Shown: positions 16,962 through 25,039, counted from the first letter of the stretch. The stretch is 33,925 nucleotides of DNA from an uncultured Acidimicrobiales bacterium (GCA_937941245.1 CALDYC010000019.1:68708-102632), one strand, 5' to 3'. Numbers and translations are program-made. The notes: generated from the letters alone by a model not told the origin.

Positions 16962-18605
16962 CCATGATTGGTTTGCCACGATCAAACTTGGTTCATAGCT
17001 AGCTGGCGGCTCGAAACCGAGCAGGGTGATCACGGTTGCGGCCACGTTTGCGAGGCCGGGCTCGGCGATCGGCGCGAGCTTCCAGCGTGAGGTGTCGTTG
17101 GCATGAACCACAAACGGAACTGCGCTCAACGTGTGGCTGGTCTTCGGCGATCGAACGCCATCCTTTTCGGTCCACATGATGTCGGCATTGCCATGGTCGG
17201 CGGTGAAGATCACCACCCCGCCAGCGGATTCGACGGCAGTTATCAGACGGGCGAGTGCCGCATCGAGTGCTTGCATCGACACGATGGTGGCATCGAGATC
17301 GCCGGTGTGGCCGACCATGTCGCCGTTTGCGATGTTGATACGTCCCCATTCGTAGTCACCCGATTCGATGAGGCGGATCGTCTCGTCGACGATCTCGGCT
17401 GCCTTCATCTCGGGGGCCTGATCAAACGGCACGTTGTCGCTCGCAACCTCGATATACGTTTCAAGGTCCGCGTCGAGCTGACCCGACCGGTTGCCGTTCC
17501 AGAAGTAGGTGACGTGCCCGAATTTCTGTGTCTCGCTGACCGCAAAACACCTCAGTCCGGCATCGGTCAAATAGTGGCCCATCGTGTCGTCGATGACCGG
17601 CGGATTGACCAAGTAATGATTAGGGACCTTGAGGTCGCCGTCGTACTCGAGCATGCCGGCAAAGAACACGTCGGGCCCGCCGGTGGTATCGAAACCAACG
17701 GTGCCGCCGTCATACGTCTGGCTGATCTCGATTGCCCGGTCACCGCGGAAGTTCCACAGCATGACTGCGTCGCCATCGGCCATTGCTCCGATTGGTTCAC
17801 CGTCGTCGGCGATCACGAACGGGTCGAGGTACTGGTCGCCCGTGTTTGATCCATCGGCATCGGATTCGGCGTAGAAAGCGTCGATCGCCTCGGCAGCGGT
17901 AGGGAACTGGCGGCCCTCGCCGAACGTGTGGCAGCGCCACCCCCGTTCGACCATCGGCCAGTCAGCGCCGTATCGATCAAGTGTTATCACCATGCGCCCG
18001 CCGCCCGACGCAATGCGGAAGTCGGCATCGCGATCGGCGTACTCGGCGTTGATGTGGGCCAGGACCTTTTCGGTGGCCTCGATGTAGGTCTGCGCCGAGC
18101 GGGCCGCGACGTCGCGGCCATCGAGCAGAATGTGCACTCGGCAACGGGTCACACCGTCTGCGGCTGCCCGATGCAACAGTGCATGGACGTGGTCGATGTG
18201 GGCATGGACGTTGCCGTCACTATGCAATCCAAGCAGGTGCAAGGTGTGGTCACGGCCGTGCTGCGTGGCCTGCTTCCAGACCGGGGTTTCCCACACCGCA
18301 CCCGAGGTAATCGCCTGGTTGACCAGCTTGGCGCCTTGATCGAAAATTCGGCCGGCACCCAACGCGTTGTGGCCGACCTCACTGTTTCCCATGTCGTCAT
18401 CGGTCGGAAGCCCGACCGCAGTCCCATGCGCGGCAATGGCGAGCGACAGCGGGCTGTCGAGTAGGGCGTCGAGTGCCGGCGTATCGGCTTGGGTAACGGC
18501 GTTCGATGGTCCCGCTGGGGCGTGACCGACACCGTCGGCTACGACAATGACGACCGGCCCGTCGACGGGGGCAACCGTGGGGTGAGGAACAAGGGGAGTG
18601 CGCAC
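16947..18605 (-). CDS. gpmI: 2,3-bisphosphoglycerate-independent phosphoglycerate mutase
   Basis: Interconverts 3- and 2-phosphoglycerate in glycolysis and gluconeogenesis, in the cytosol and with Mn2+. The protein has 552 residues from GTG 18605. It shows the N-terminal metal site VVADGVGHAP, the phospho-serine loop DDDMGNSEVGHNALGAGRI (the Ser after Asn is the nucleophile), a transferase domain with LLDGRDVAARSAQTYIE, NGDMVGHTGDLDAT, and the C-terminal metal site FTADHGNADIMW followed by KTSHTLSAVPF. The frame is open back to 18821, but a TAGAAT box 7 bases before GTG 18605, the family length (~510-550) and the divergent neighbour favour the shorter form. It has no operon partner. Confidence 0.95.
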   Translation of the reverse strand: MRTPLVPHPTVAPVDGPVVIVVADGVGHAPAGPSNAVTQADTPALDALLDSPLSLAIAAHGTAVGLPTDDDMGNSEVGHNALGAGRIFDQGAKLVNQAITSGAVWETPVWKQATQHGRDHTLHLLGLHSDGNVHAHIDHVHALLHRAAADGVTRCRVHILLDGRDVAARSAQTYIEATEKVLAHINAEYADRDADFRIASGGGRMVITLDRYGADWPMVERGWRCHTFGEGRQFPTAAEAIDAFYAESDADGSNTGDQYLDPFVIADDGEPIGAMADGDAVMLWNFRGDRAIEISQTYDGGTVGFDTTGGPDVFFAGMLEYDGDLKVPNHYLVNPPVIDDTMGHYLTDAGLRCFAVSETQKFGHVTYFWNGNRSGQLDADLETYIEVASDNVPFDQAPEMKAAEIVDETIRLIESGDYEWGRINIANGDMVGHTGDLDATIVSMQALDAALARLITAVESAGGVVIFTADHGNADIMWTEKDGVRSPKTSHTLSAVPFVVHANDTSRWKLAPIAEPGLANVAATVITLLGFEPPASYEPSLIVANQSWSPNE

Positions 18606-18612
18606 GTTGCCG

Positions 18613-18618
18613 ATTCTA
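18613..18618 (-). promoter_or_regulatory. -10 box (TAGAAT) of a probable leaderless promoter for gpmI
   Basis: On the minus strand TAGAAT ends 7 bases before GTG 18605. A mirrored box for the divergent gene lies 57 bases away. Confidence 0.5.
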
Positions 18619-18674
18619 TGAACTGTTGACCGTGTGATTCGGGTTGAGTCCTCATTGGCGTCGGACCGCTGTTC

Positions 18675-18680
18675 TAGCGT
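18675..18680 (+). promoter_or_regulatory. -10 box (TAGCGT) of a probable leaderless promoter for the nitronate monooxygenase gene
   Basis: TAGCGT ends 7 bases before GTG 18688. This picks the start codon in a frame that is otherwise open back to 18634. Confidence 0.5.
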
Positions 18681-18687
18681 CGGCGGA

Positions 18688-19623
18688 GTGGCAACGACAT
18701 CACAGGTGCAGCTGTGCAAAGTTCTCGGCTGTGAGCGTCCGGTCATCGTTGCACCGATGGCCAAGATCGCGACCGGCGAACTCGCTGCGGCCGCTTCTGG
18801 TGCCGGCGGTTTCGGCATCATCGGTGGCGGCTACGGAGATCCCGGATGGATCGCTGAGCACGTCGAACGAGCGGGCGGGGCACGGATCGGTATCGGTCTA
18901 ATCAGCTGGAACATGACAGCCGGTGCAGTTACCAATGCACTGACGCATGGTCCCGCCGCAGTGTGGTTGTCCTTTGGTGACCCATCGCCTCACATCGCCG
19001 AAATTCACGAAGCAGAAGCGATCGCCATCTGCCAGATCGGTACCGTCGCCGAGGCGGTCGAAGCGGTCAATGCCGGCGCCGACGTGATCGTTGCCCAAGG
19101 AAGCGAATCAGGCGGCCACGGCCGCCTAGGGCAAGGGCTCTTTGATCTGCTTCCAGCCGTTGCAGCGAGGTGTGGCGATGTGCCGTTGGTTGCCGCCGGT
19201 GGCATTACCGATGCTGCGGGACTGCAGGCAGTCGCCGCATTCGGCGCTGGCGGTGTCGCTCTTGGGACGGCGTTCTACGCGACTCACGAGGCGGGCGATC
19301 GCCCCGAAGCCAAACAGCGCATGGTCGAATCAACCGGTGACGACACGGTCATCTCGACGGTGTACGACCTGGTCCGCGGACCCGAATGGCCAGCGGGGTA
19401 CGCAGGACGGTCGATCCGTACCGTGTGGACGGACGAGTGGGCAGGTCGCGAGGACGAACTGCGTGCGGTGGTTGACCCGCTGGTGGTCGAGCACCAGCGC
19501 GCAACCGACGAAGCCGACATGTCGGTCCGGGTCATCTGGGCAGGTGAAGGTCTCGACAATGTCACCGACGTCGTGTCGGCTCGATCGATTGTCGAACGGT
19601 TTGCCGCAGTTCGCGATGCGTGA
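18688..19623 (+). CDS. Nitronate monooxygenase-family flavoprotein (2-nitropropane dioxygenase-like)
   Basis: TIM-barrel FMN enzyme of about 311 residues. Motifs: IVAPMAKIATGELAAAASGA at the N-terminus (FMN and first strands), GFGIIGGGYG, IGIGLISWNM, VIVAQGSESGGHGRLG (the His of this loop is the usual catalytic base), LPAVAARCGDVPLVAAGGIT and GAGGVALGTAFYATHE (phosphate binding). Nitronate monooxygenases oxidise alkyl nitronates such as propionate-3-nitronate; some relatives are enoyl reductases (FabK) or dehydrogenases, so the reaction is not certain. The GTG start is supported by the box 7 bases upstream. Divergent from gpmI. Confidence 0.88.
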   Translation: MATTSQVQLCKVLGCERPVIVAPMAKIATGELAAAASGAGGFGIIGGGYGDPGWIAEHVERAGGARIGIGLISWNMTAGAVTNALTHGPAAVWLSFGDPSPHIAEIHEAEAIAICQIGTVAEAVEAVNAGADVIVAQGSESGGHGRLGQGLFDLLPAVAARCGDVPLVAAGGITDAAGLQAVAAFGAGGVALGTAFYATHEAGDRPEAKQRMVESTGDDTVISTVYDLVRGPEWPAGYAGRSIRTVWTDEWAGREDELRAVVDPLVVEHQRATDEADMSVRVIWAGEGLDNVTDVVSARSIVERFAAVRDA

Positions 19624-19934
19624 CAATCAATTCGCCAGCATTGGAGAAGCCGGTATCGCAGAACGCGGCATCGGAGGTCGGTGAGGATCAGTCCACCGCA
19701 GAATCGGGCTCGACCTACAACCCCGTTGTTTCGTGGCACCCACGCAGCACGTTGAACACGGTGGTGCCAACACGAAGTGGTGACCCCGTACAGGTCGACC
19801 GCCGCAGTGTCATAGATCAGCAGACCCTGGGCAATCGCGACCGCCTGTTCGACCGAGTGGACCGCTGGTGCATGCTCGCCGAGATCAGTGAAGCACCCCG
19901 GCGTTGCGTAGTAGTCAAGCGAGGCTGGACCCAT
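19624..19934 (-). pseudogene. Possible remnant of a transglutaminase-like gene (N-terminal part only)
   Basis: This 378-base gap between two plus-strand genes has no intact gene. Read leftward from ATG 19934, the first ~47 residues look like real protein: SLDYYATPGCFTDLGEHAPA, then QAVAIAQGLLIYDTAAVDLYGV. I recall this as the N-terminus of an actinobacterial transglutaminase-like family (YYxxPGxxTDxG ... QGLLxH ... YGV). After YGV the reading turns into Trp/Arg/Cys-rich sequence without the expected GxCRDFA core, and the frame continues only as antisense of the upstream gene. A base shift after YGV gives SPLRVGTTVFNVLRGCHETTGL and then a stop. Truncation or frameshift is my inference; a short real gene is possible. 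Confidence 0.35.
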
Positions 19935-19987
19935 CGGTCGATCCTTGCACACTGGCATCGTCGCAGTCCCGGTAGGTGCAGCGGGGT

Positions 19988-19993
19988 TACGGT
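19988..19993 (+). promoter_or_regulatory. -10 box (TACGGT) of a possible leaderless promoter for the phytanoyl-CoA dioxygenase-like gene
   Basis: TACGGT ends 8 bases before ATG 20002, one base more than the commonest spacing here. A GGCGGG just before the ATG could also serve as a weak ribosome site. Confidence 0.35.
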
Positions 19994-20001
19994 TGGCGGG
20001 T

Positions 20002-20829
20002 ATGGGCATTGATCTGAAACCGCATCACGCCGAACTCGCAGAGCAGGGATTCACGATCGTTGAAGATCTGATTGCACCCGAATTGGTTGACGCTCTCTTG
20101 GCCGATGTCCACCGGCTCGAAGCCGCGCAGAACAGCCGGCCTGCTGACAATCGCTTCGAAGGGAACCGAACGACCCGGACCTACAACCTGTTGGCCTACG
20201 GCGAGATCTGGCAACAGGTCCCGACCCAACCCGAAGTGCTGGCCCTGGTTGAAGGGGTTCTTGGTCCGCAATGTCTGGTGTCGAGCTTGGCATCGATTTC
20301 CTTAGCGCCTGGTGAGTCGGCGCAGATCATTCACGCCGATGACCAGATCCAGCCGCTCGCCAAACCGCACGTGGCGACGGTCTGCAATTCGATGTGGGCA
20401 CTAACGGACTTCACCGAAGCCAATGGCGCGACGCGTGTCGTACCCGGCAGTCATCTCTGGCAGAACCCTGACTACTTCGAGACCGATACGACGATCGAGA
20501 GCGTCCCGGCCGAGATGTCAAAGGGAAGCGTGCTTGTGTGGCACGGAAGCACCTGGCACGGCGGTGGAGCAAACCTCACCGATGACGATGTTCGTGTTGG
20601 TGTGGCGATGAACTACTGCGCGGGGTTTATCCGCCAACAAGAGAACCAACAGCTCGGCGTGCCGGCAGGTGTGATGGCCACATTCAGTCCCGAACTACGC
20701 CAACTCTGTGGGCTCGGCATGTACCGCGGGCTGACGGGCAACATCGAAAAGCGCAGTCCGGCCGAAATGCTCTATGGCGACCCGGCCGAAGTGCAGCTCT
20801 GGGACGCTGAACCAATCGACGCCGATTGA
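20002..20829 (+). CDS. Phytanoyl-CoA dioxygenase (PhyH)-like Fe(II)/2-oxoglutarate oxygenase
   Basis: Cupin-fold oxygenase of 275 residues that would hydroxylate an organic substrate using O2 and 2-oxoglutarate. It starts GIDLKPHHAELAEQGFTIVE, typical of PhyH proteins. The iron-binding H-x-D appears as IIHADDQIQPL. FTEANGATRVVPGSHLW is the conserved strand pair after it. The distal His is in VWHGSTWHGGGANL, and an Arg in DVRVGVAMNY is placed to bind 2-oxoglutarate. ATG 20002 fits the family N-terminus. The substrate is unknown; the family covers fatty acids, osmolytes and secondary metabolites. A strong hairpin follows the gene. Confidence 0.88.
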   Translation: MGIDLKPHHAELAEQGFTIVEDLIAPELVDALLADVHRLEAAQNSRPADNRFEGNRTTRTYNLLAYGEIWQQVPTQPEVLALVEGVLGPQCLVSSLASISLAPGESAQIIHADDQIQPLAKPHVATVCNSMWALTDFTEANGATRVVPGSHLWQNPDYFETDTTIESVPAEMSKGSVLVWHGSTWHGGGANLTDDDVRVGVAMNYCAGFIRQQENQQLGVPAGVMATFSPELRQLCGLGMYRGLTGNIEKRSPAEMLYGDPAEVQLWDAEPIDAD

Positions 20830-20871
20830 GCCGCTACGCCAACAGGAGCGTCAGCTGCCTTGACGCGACAA

Positions 20872-20895
20872 TGGGGCACCCTGCACGGTGCCCCA
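20872..20895. terminator. Bidirectional terminator-like hairpin between convergent genes
   Basis: TGGGGCACC and GGTGCCCCA form a perfect 9-base stem around a 6-base loop. It lies in the 86-base gap between the oxygenase gene and the convergent ferredoxin gene. There is no T tract on either side, so termination efficiency is uncertain. Confidence 0.6.
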
Positions 20896-20915
20896 ACGTG
20901 TCACAACCTGATGGG

Positions 20916-21179
20916 TTATTCGATTTCGATGAAGATGCACTCGCCGGGGCACTCTTCGGCAGATTCGATGACTGCCTCAAGTCCACCTTCAGGAATGCGG
21001 GCTTGGCCCTGGGCGCTTGCGGGGTTCGCCACGCCGTCGAACAGCTTTTCGGTGCCGAAATTCTCAGCTGATTCTTTGACGTAGAAAAGGCCGTCGTCCA
21101 AACCGAAGAACACGGCAGGGGCTATCTCTTCGCAGAGACCGTCGCCGGTACACAGATCCTGGTCGATCCAAACTTTCAC
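20916..21179 (-). CDS. Ferredoxin, probably single-cluster [3Fe-4S]
   Basis: Small acidic electron carrier of 87 residues. Cluster motif CTGDGLC (Cys10 and Cys16) lacks the middle Cys of a 4Fe-4S set, and the C-terminal ECPGEC supplies the rest, as in the [3Fe-4S] ferredoxins that feed cytochromes P450 in actinobacteria. The N-terminus MKVWIDQDLCTGDGLCEEIA is typical. A ~30-residue insertion in the middle (ENFGTEKLFDGVANPASAQG) is longer than in minimal members. GTG 21179 has GGAGG 6 bases upstream. No P450 or reductase lies beside it, so its partner is elsewhere. Confidence 0.9.
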   Translation of the reverse strand: MKVWIDQDLCTGDGLCEEIAPAVFFGLDDGLFYVKESAENFGTEKLFDGVANPASAQGQARIPEGGLEAVIESAEECPGECIFIEIE

Positions 21180-21218
21180 GTGGGGCCTCCGAACAGCCGA
21201 GTCTTCTCAGACAAATGT

Positions 21219-21238
21219 ACTCAGTACGAACACTGAGT
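21219..21238. promoter_or_regulatory. Palindromic operator candidate upstream of the ferredoxin gene
   Basis: ACTCAGT and ACTGAGT are perfect 7-base inverted repeats separated by 6 bases (21226-21231). The site lies 40 bases before the ferredoxin start. On the minus strand a TACATT box overlaps its gene-proximal edge, which would place the palindrome over the promoter. The shape fits a dimeric repressor such as a TetR-type protein. The rest of 21180-21389 holds no gene I can support. Confidence 0.45.
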
Positions 21239-21389
21239 CAGCTAGATCAATCCTATTTGGTTCTCGCATATTCCCTCGATTCTGAGTGGGCAAGCAGTCC
21301 GGTAAGGGTTCGTGCGTCATTCGAATCGGTTCGTACGAGCGGACTACGATCACCGAAGGACAGGATCGTCTAGCAGATCGAGCCCACAG

Positions 21390-22214
21390 ATGGGGATCCA
21401 CTCACCCAGCTCTCACTCACCGAGCTCAGAGTTGGCGGGGGCACCCGGTGTCCTCTTTCAAACCGAACGGCATCGCGAAATCTCAATGCTGACCGCTACC
21501 CACGGGCGGGTAGAAGTCTCTGAGCTGGCTTCGCGATTCGGGGTGACCACTGAGACGATTCGGCGAGATCTCAGCGAGCTGCAGGACCAGCGGCTGTTAC
21601 GGCGAGTCCACGGTGGTGCGATTGTTTGGGAAACCGACGAGTTCGAACCCCGCTTGGCGGTTCGACAGGATCAGCATCATGATGAGAAGCGGCGCATGAG
21701 TATTCGTGCTCTCGAGGAACTACCTGATACCGGCACGATCATCATCGACTCGGGTAGCACCCTTGCACGTTTTGCCGAATCGGTTCCCCACGACATCAAT
21801 CTGCGGGTGGTGACGAACTCGCTTCCGATCGCGCAGGTGTTGGCCGAACACAACGACGCAGAAGTGATCGTTATCGGAGGCAAAGTCCGTGCCAACACGA
21901 TGGCCATGGTTGACGCCGATGCGATTGCTGCCATCGAGCCCTATGTCGTCGACACCGTGTTTGTCAGCACCGACGGACTGACGGCTGAGAAGGGTCTGAG
22001 CACGCCGTATCGGCAAGAGGCACAGCTCAAGCGCGCGATGATCGCTCGCGGCAGACGAGTCGTTGCTCTGGTTGATCATTCGAAGTTCGGCAAGGACCAG
22101 TTCGTTCGGTTCGCCGAATGGAATGACATCGATGTGTTGATCACCACGGTCGAGGCCGACCCCGAAACGGTGGAGCTGATCGAAGCGGCTGGAACCACAG
22201 TCGTACAGACATGA
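21390..22214 (+). CDS. DeoR-family transcriptional regulator
   Basis: Sugar-metabolism type repressor. A winged-helix domain (RHREISMLTATHGRVEVSEL, then ASRFGVTTETIRRDLSELQD, LLRRVHGGA) is followed by a DeoR sensor domain with IIIDSGSTLARFAE, VTNSLPIAQVLAEH, VIVIGGKVRANTMAMV and VFVSTDGLTAEKG, the usual phosphosugar-binding pattern. Start is uncertain: ATG 21390 gives 274 residues and TTG 21432 gives 260, nearer the family norm; neither has a clear ribosome site, and ATG 21486 would cut the first helix. Its TGA overlaps the next ATG (ATGA), so it probably regulates its own unit with the phosphatase. Confidence 0.88.
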   Translation: MGIHSPSSHSPSSELAGAPGVLFQTERHREISMLTATHGRVEVSELASRFGVTTETIRRDLSELQDQRLLRRVHGGAIVWETDEFEPRLAVRQDQHHDEKRRMSIRALEELPDTGTIIIDSGSTLARFAESVPHDINLRVVTNSLPIAQVLAEHNDAEVIVIGGKVRANTMAMVDADAIAAIEPYVVDTVFVSTDGLTAEKGLSTPYRQEAQLKRAMIARGRRVVALVDHSKFGKDQFVRFAEWNDIDVLITTVEADPETVELIEAAGTTVVQT

Positions 22215-23002
22215 GTCTGACCGAGGCGATCGTGTTGGGCAGGGCCCGCCATCTCGAACTGGTCGCGTGTGAGGTTGCTCGACAAGCGGCCAAATACGTG
22301 CGAGTACACCACGGTGAACTCGGGGCTGCTGCGACAAAGTCTTCGCCGACCGACGTGGTCACCGAAGCAGACTTTGGCTCAGAGCAACTGATTCGCGAAC
22401 AGCTGGCGTTGCGCTGTCCAGGCTCATCGGTGATTGGCGAAGAGTACGACGACACCGTTGGAGACAACCGCATCAGCTGGGTTGTGGATCCGATCGATGG
22501 GACGGTCAACTTTATGTACGGGTTGCCGGTCGTATCGGTCAGCATTGCAGCGCGCTATCAGGGACGCACCGTTGCAGGCGCGGTTACTGATGTGCTGAGC
22601 ACGAGGACGTATTCGGCAGCGCTAGGCCATGGTGCTCGTTGCGATGGAGAAGCCATTGAGGTGAGTCGCCCCGCGTCGCTGGCGACGTCGCTCGTAGGTA
22701 CCGGCTTTGCCTACGACGCAGCTGTGCGGGCCGAGCAGGCCCAGCTGCTGGCGGAGTTGTTGCCCATGTGTCGCGACATCAGATGTATGGGATCGGCTGC
22801 GCTGAATATGTGTTGGGTCGGCGCGGGACTGCTCGACGGCTACTTCGAGCGCAATACCAAAGTCTACGACTACGCCGCTGGAGCGATTGTTGCGTCAGAA
22901 GCCGGAGCGGTCGTTGCACTGCCACCCAATGAGAACGACGGGCTGACCATCGCCGTTTCGCCCTCGATAGCCGAAGAGCTTTCGTCAATTATCGCCGTAT
23001 GA
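22211..23002 (+). CDS. Inositol monophosphatase-family protein
   Basis: Mg2+-dependent phosphatase of 263 residues. Metal-binding motifs are VIGEEYDD, then DPIDGTVNFMYGLPVVSVSI, and KVYDYAAGAIVASEAGA in place of the usual W-D-x-A-A-G. The N-terminal TKSSPTDVVTEADFGSEQLI is also conserved. Family members hydrolyse inositol-1-phosphate, histidinol phosphate, fructose-1,6-bisphosphate or 3'-phosphoadenosine phosphate. Coupling to a DeoR regulator suggests a sugar or polyol phosphate, but this is inference. Convergent with the kinase gene after 27 bases. Confidence 0.88.
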   Translation: MSLTEAIVLGRARHLELVACEVARQAAKYVRVHHGELGAAATKSSPTDVVTEADFGSEQLIREQLALRCPGSSVIGEEYDDTVGDNRISWVVDPIDGTVNFMYGLPVVSVSIAARYQGRTVAGAVTDVLSTRTYSAALGHGARCDGEAIEVSRPASLATSLVGTGFAYDAAVRAEQAQLLAELLPMCRDIRCMGSAALNMCWVGAGLLDGYFERNTKVYDYAAGAIVASEAGAVVALPPNENDGLTIAVSPSIAEELSSIIAV

Positions 23003-23029
23003 AGACCAGTCTCATCTGACCGGCCAGGA

Positions 23030-23851
23030 TCATGTGAACAGGGCCGTCTGCGCGGCGGATGGGTCGGTTCGACACTGCCACCAGCTCAACAGTTCTGATT
23101 CGTTTGTATTGGTTCCCTCTGCCAGGCGACCAGCTGCGATGACGCTGAGCCAGCGACCGAGTTCGTCGCCAGCCGAGCGAAGCTCGGACTCGAAACCGGT
23201 CACGTACCGGCGATGCAGAGCGGCCGCGAGCTCGGGGGTGCTGTTCGGCAGGTGCACGGGTGCCGTGATGAGTGCTGGTTGCATGAGAATCGCCGATCGG
23301 GTGATGTCGGCAACCGGGTGACCAATGGCTGCGTCGAACCAATCGATGACGATGGGTCCGTCGCGGCCCATGAGCACGTTCCCTGGGTGAAGATCACCGT
23401 GCAGTAGCGCCGCTCCAGCTGGTAGCGCCATCGTGATCTCGAGAGCTTCGGCTTGTTCCGATTCGGGCAGCCCGGCGGCGACAATTTTTCGACTGAGCCG
23501 ATCCGCGAAGTCAGGAACGCCTTCGGGAACGCCAGCATGAAGGACTTGTCGGTGGATCGCGACCAGCTCCTCGGTGAGTGATTCGATAGCAGCGGGGTTG
23601 TCGACCATTGCCTGCCAAAGTGATGGGCCAACGATGCGCTCGAAAACGATGGCGGTACGGCCGTCGACCTCGGTGAGGTCGAGAACTTCGGGGGCTGGAA
23701 TGCCCTCGGACCGCACCGCAATGGTCAGCGACGCTTCAAACGCAGCCCACGCGTTTGGGACATCGTCATGGGAGATCTTGATGACTGCGTTGTTGGCGAT
23801 GGCATAGACGTCGCTCGTGCGACCCCTGCCCACGAGTTCTCCGAGTCTCAC
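23030..23851 (-). CDS. Aminoglycoside phosphotransferase (APH)-fold kinase
   Basis: Small-molecule kinase of about 273 residues. Seen: a glycine-rich start RLGELVGRGRTSDVYAI, the ATP lysine in NAVIKIS, the hinge-like IVFERIVGPSLWQAM, the catalytic loop LLHGDLHPGNVLM and the metal-binding IVIDWFDA. These define the APH/choline-kinase group; it need not act on antibiotics. GTG 23851 is taken as start because it precedes the glycine-rich loop by six residues. A 7-codon frame (23871-23848) ends over it as GTGA. The frame is open back to 23992 but without family-like sequence. It is divergent from the betaine transporter. Confidence 0.82.
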   Translation of the reverse strand: MRLGELVGRGRTSDVYAIANNAVIKISHDDVPNAWAAFEASLTIAVRSEGIPAPEVLDLTEVDGRTAIVFERIVGPSLWQAMVDNPAAIESLTEELVAIHRQVLHAGVPEGVPDFADRLSRKIVAAGLPESEQAEALEITMALPAGAALLHGDLHPGNVLMGRDGPIVIDWFDAAIGHPVADITRSAILMQPALITAPVHLPNSTPELAAALHRRYVTGFESELRSAGDELGRWLSVIAAGRLAEGTNTNESELLSWWQCRTDPSAAQTALFT

Positions 23852-24058
23852 AGGACGACCGGCACGGTCATGTATTGCACGCTCGAAGTCTGGTCTATGT
23901 GGGTGGTCGAAGACCAGCGCAAACCAGCACAACCACCGCCGACCTTCGACGGCAACAAGCTTTGTGCGGTCCGATACATAGAACCCGGACACCGAGTGCG
24001 GCTACGGTTACAACGCCGATGGCGGAGGGCTGTCGGAACTTTAAAGAAAGAGACATCC

Positions 24059-25027
24059 ATGAAGCGACTTCTCGCGGTTCTTCTTGCATTCGCACTATGT
24101 GCCGCAGCCTGTGGTGGCGATGACGATGATTCGTCGGCTAGCTCTGGAGCGTCAGACGACAAGCCGACGATCAGCTTCGTCGTCAACCCGTGGACTGCTT
24201 CGGCCCTGAACGTGCAGGTTGCAGCCCAACTCGTCGAGAGCGAACTCGGGTACCCGACTGACATCATCACCATCGATGAGAACGAAGCCATGTTTACCGG
24301 TCTTGCCGACGGCACCGTCGACGCAGTGCTCGAGATCTGGCCATCGGGAATCACCGAAACCGAGCAGTCATTCTTTGATGACGGAAGTGTCGTCAATATC
24401 GGTGATCTCGGCGCGGTTGGCAAGATCGGCTGGTTTGTTCCGCAGTACGTGCTTGATCAGCGTCCCGAAATGGCCAGCTGGGAGGGTCTGACAACCGCCG
24501 ATGCAGGCGCCTACTTTGCCACTGCTGAAACCGGAGATCGTGGTCGTTTCTTGGGAACCGACCCGTCCTACTCACAATACGACGCCCTACTTATCGACAA
24601 TCTTGATCTGCCATTTGATGTGCAGTTCTCAGGCTCAGAAGCAGCAACGGTTGCCGAGCTCGACTCGCGGGCCGCAGCTGGCGAACCAGTGCTGATGTAC
24701 TGGTGGACGCCGACTGCAGCGGTCGGCAAGTACGACCTCGTCAACGTGTCACTGCCGGCGTTTACCCCTGAGTGCGGCGCCAGCGGTGCAGCAGCCGACG
24801 CAGATGTTGCCTGTGACTACCCAGAAGACCCAATCTTCAAGGCAGTGTCGGCCGGTCTTGCAGACAAGGCCCCCGACGTGCAGGCCTTTCTCGAAGCATT
24901 CACGATCACCAACGCTGACCAGCTCGAGATGCTCCCGGCAGCTGAGATCGACGGCGAAGATGTTGCCGACGTCGCCGCTGCATGGATCGAAGCCCACGCT
25001 GATGTGTGGAGTGCCTGGGTCAGCTGA
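24059..25027 (+). CDS. Glycine betaine/proline-type ABC transporter substrate-binding lipoprotein
   Basis: This 322-residue protein captures a quaternary amine such as glycine betaine outside the cell. A short Sec signal with a lipobox ends at Cys18 (CAAAC), then an Asp/Ser-rich linker. The mature part starts PTISFVVNPWTASALNVQVA and has VDAVLEIWPSG, KIGWFVPQYVL and VLMYWWTPTAAVGKYDLVNV. Trp and Tyr residues in these places form the cation-pi cage of OpuAC/ProX proteins. The ATG follows an AAAGAAAGAG purine tract. A promoter-like TACGGT lies ~50 bases upstream in the 207-base divergent gap 23852-24058, which holds no gene. First gene of a three-gene operon. Confidence 0.92.
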   Translation: MKRLLAVLLAFALCAAACGGDDDDSSASSGASDDKPTISFVVNPWTASALNVQVAAQLVESELGYPTDIITIDENEAMFTGLADGTVDAVLEIWPSGITETEQSFFDDGSVVNIGDLGAVGKIGWFVPQYVLDQRPEMASWEGLTTADAGAYFATAETGDRGRFLGTDPSYSQYDALLIDNLDLPFDVQFSGSEAATVAELDSRAAAGEPVLMYWWTPTAAVGKYDLVNVSLPAFTPECGASGAAADADVACDYPEDPIFKAVSAGLADKAPDVQAFLEAFTITNADQLEMLPAAEIDGEDVADVAAAWIEAHADVWSAWVS

Positions 25028-25039
25028 CCCGGTCCATCT

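Noticed and set aside
17103-17849. 248-codon plus-strand frame inside gpmI
   Set aside because: Antisense shadow of a gene with all iPGM motifs; no recognisable protein pattern.
19284-19623. Long minus-strand frame continuing the 19934 start through the nitronate monooxygenase gene
   Set aside because: It is antisense to a well-supported gene and has Ser/Arg/Thr-rich shadow composition. Only the part left over in the gap (19624-19934) looks protein-like.
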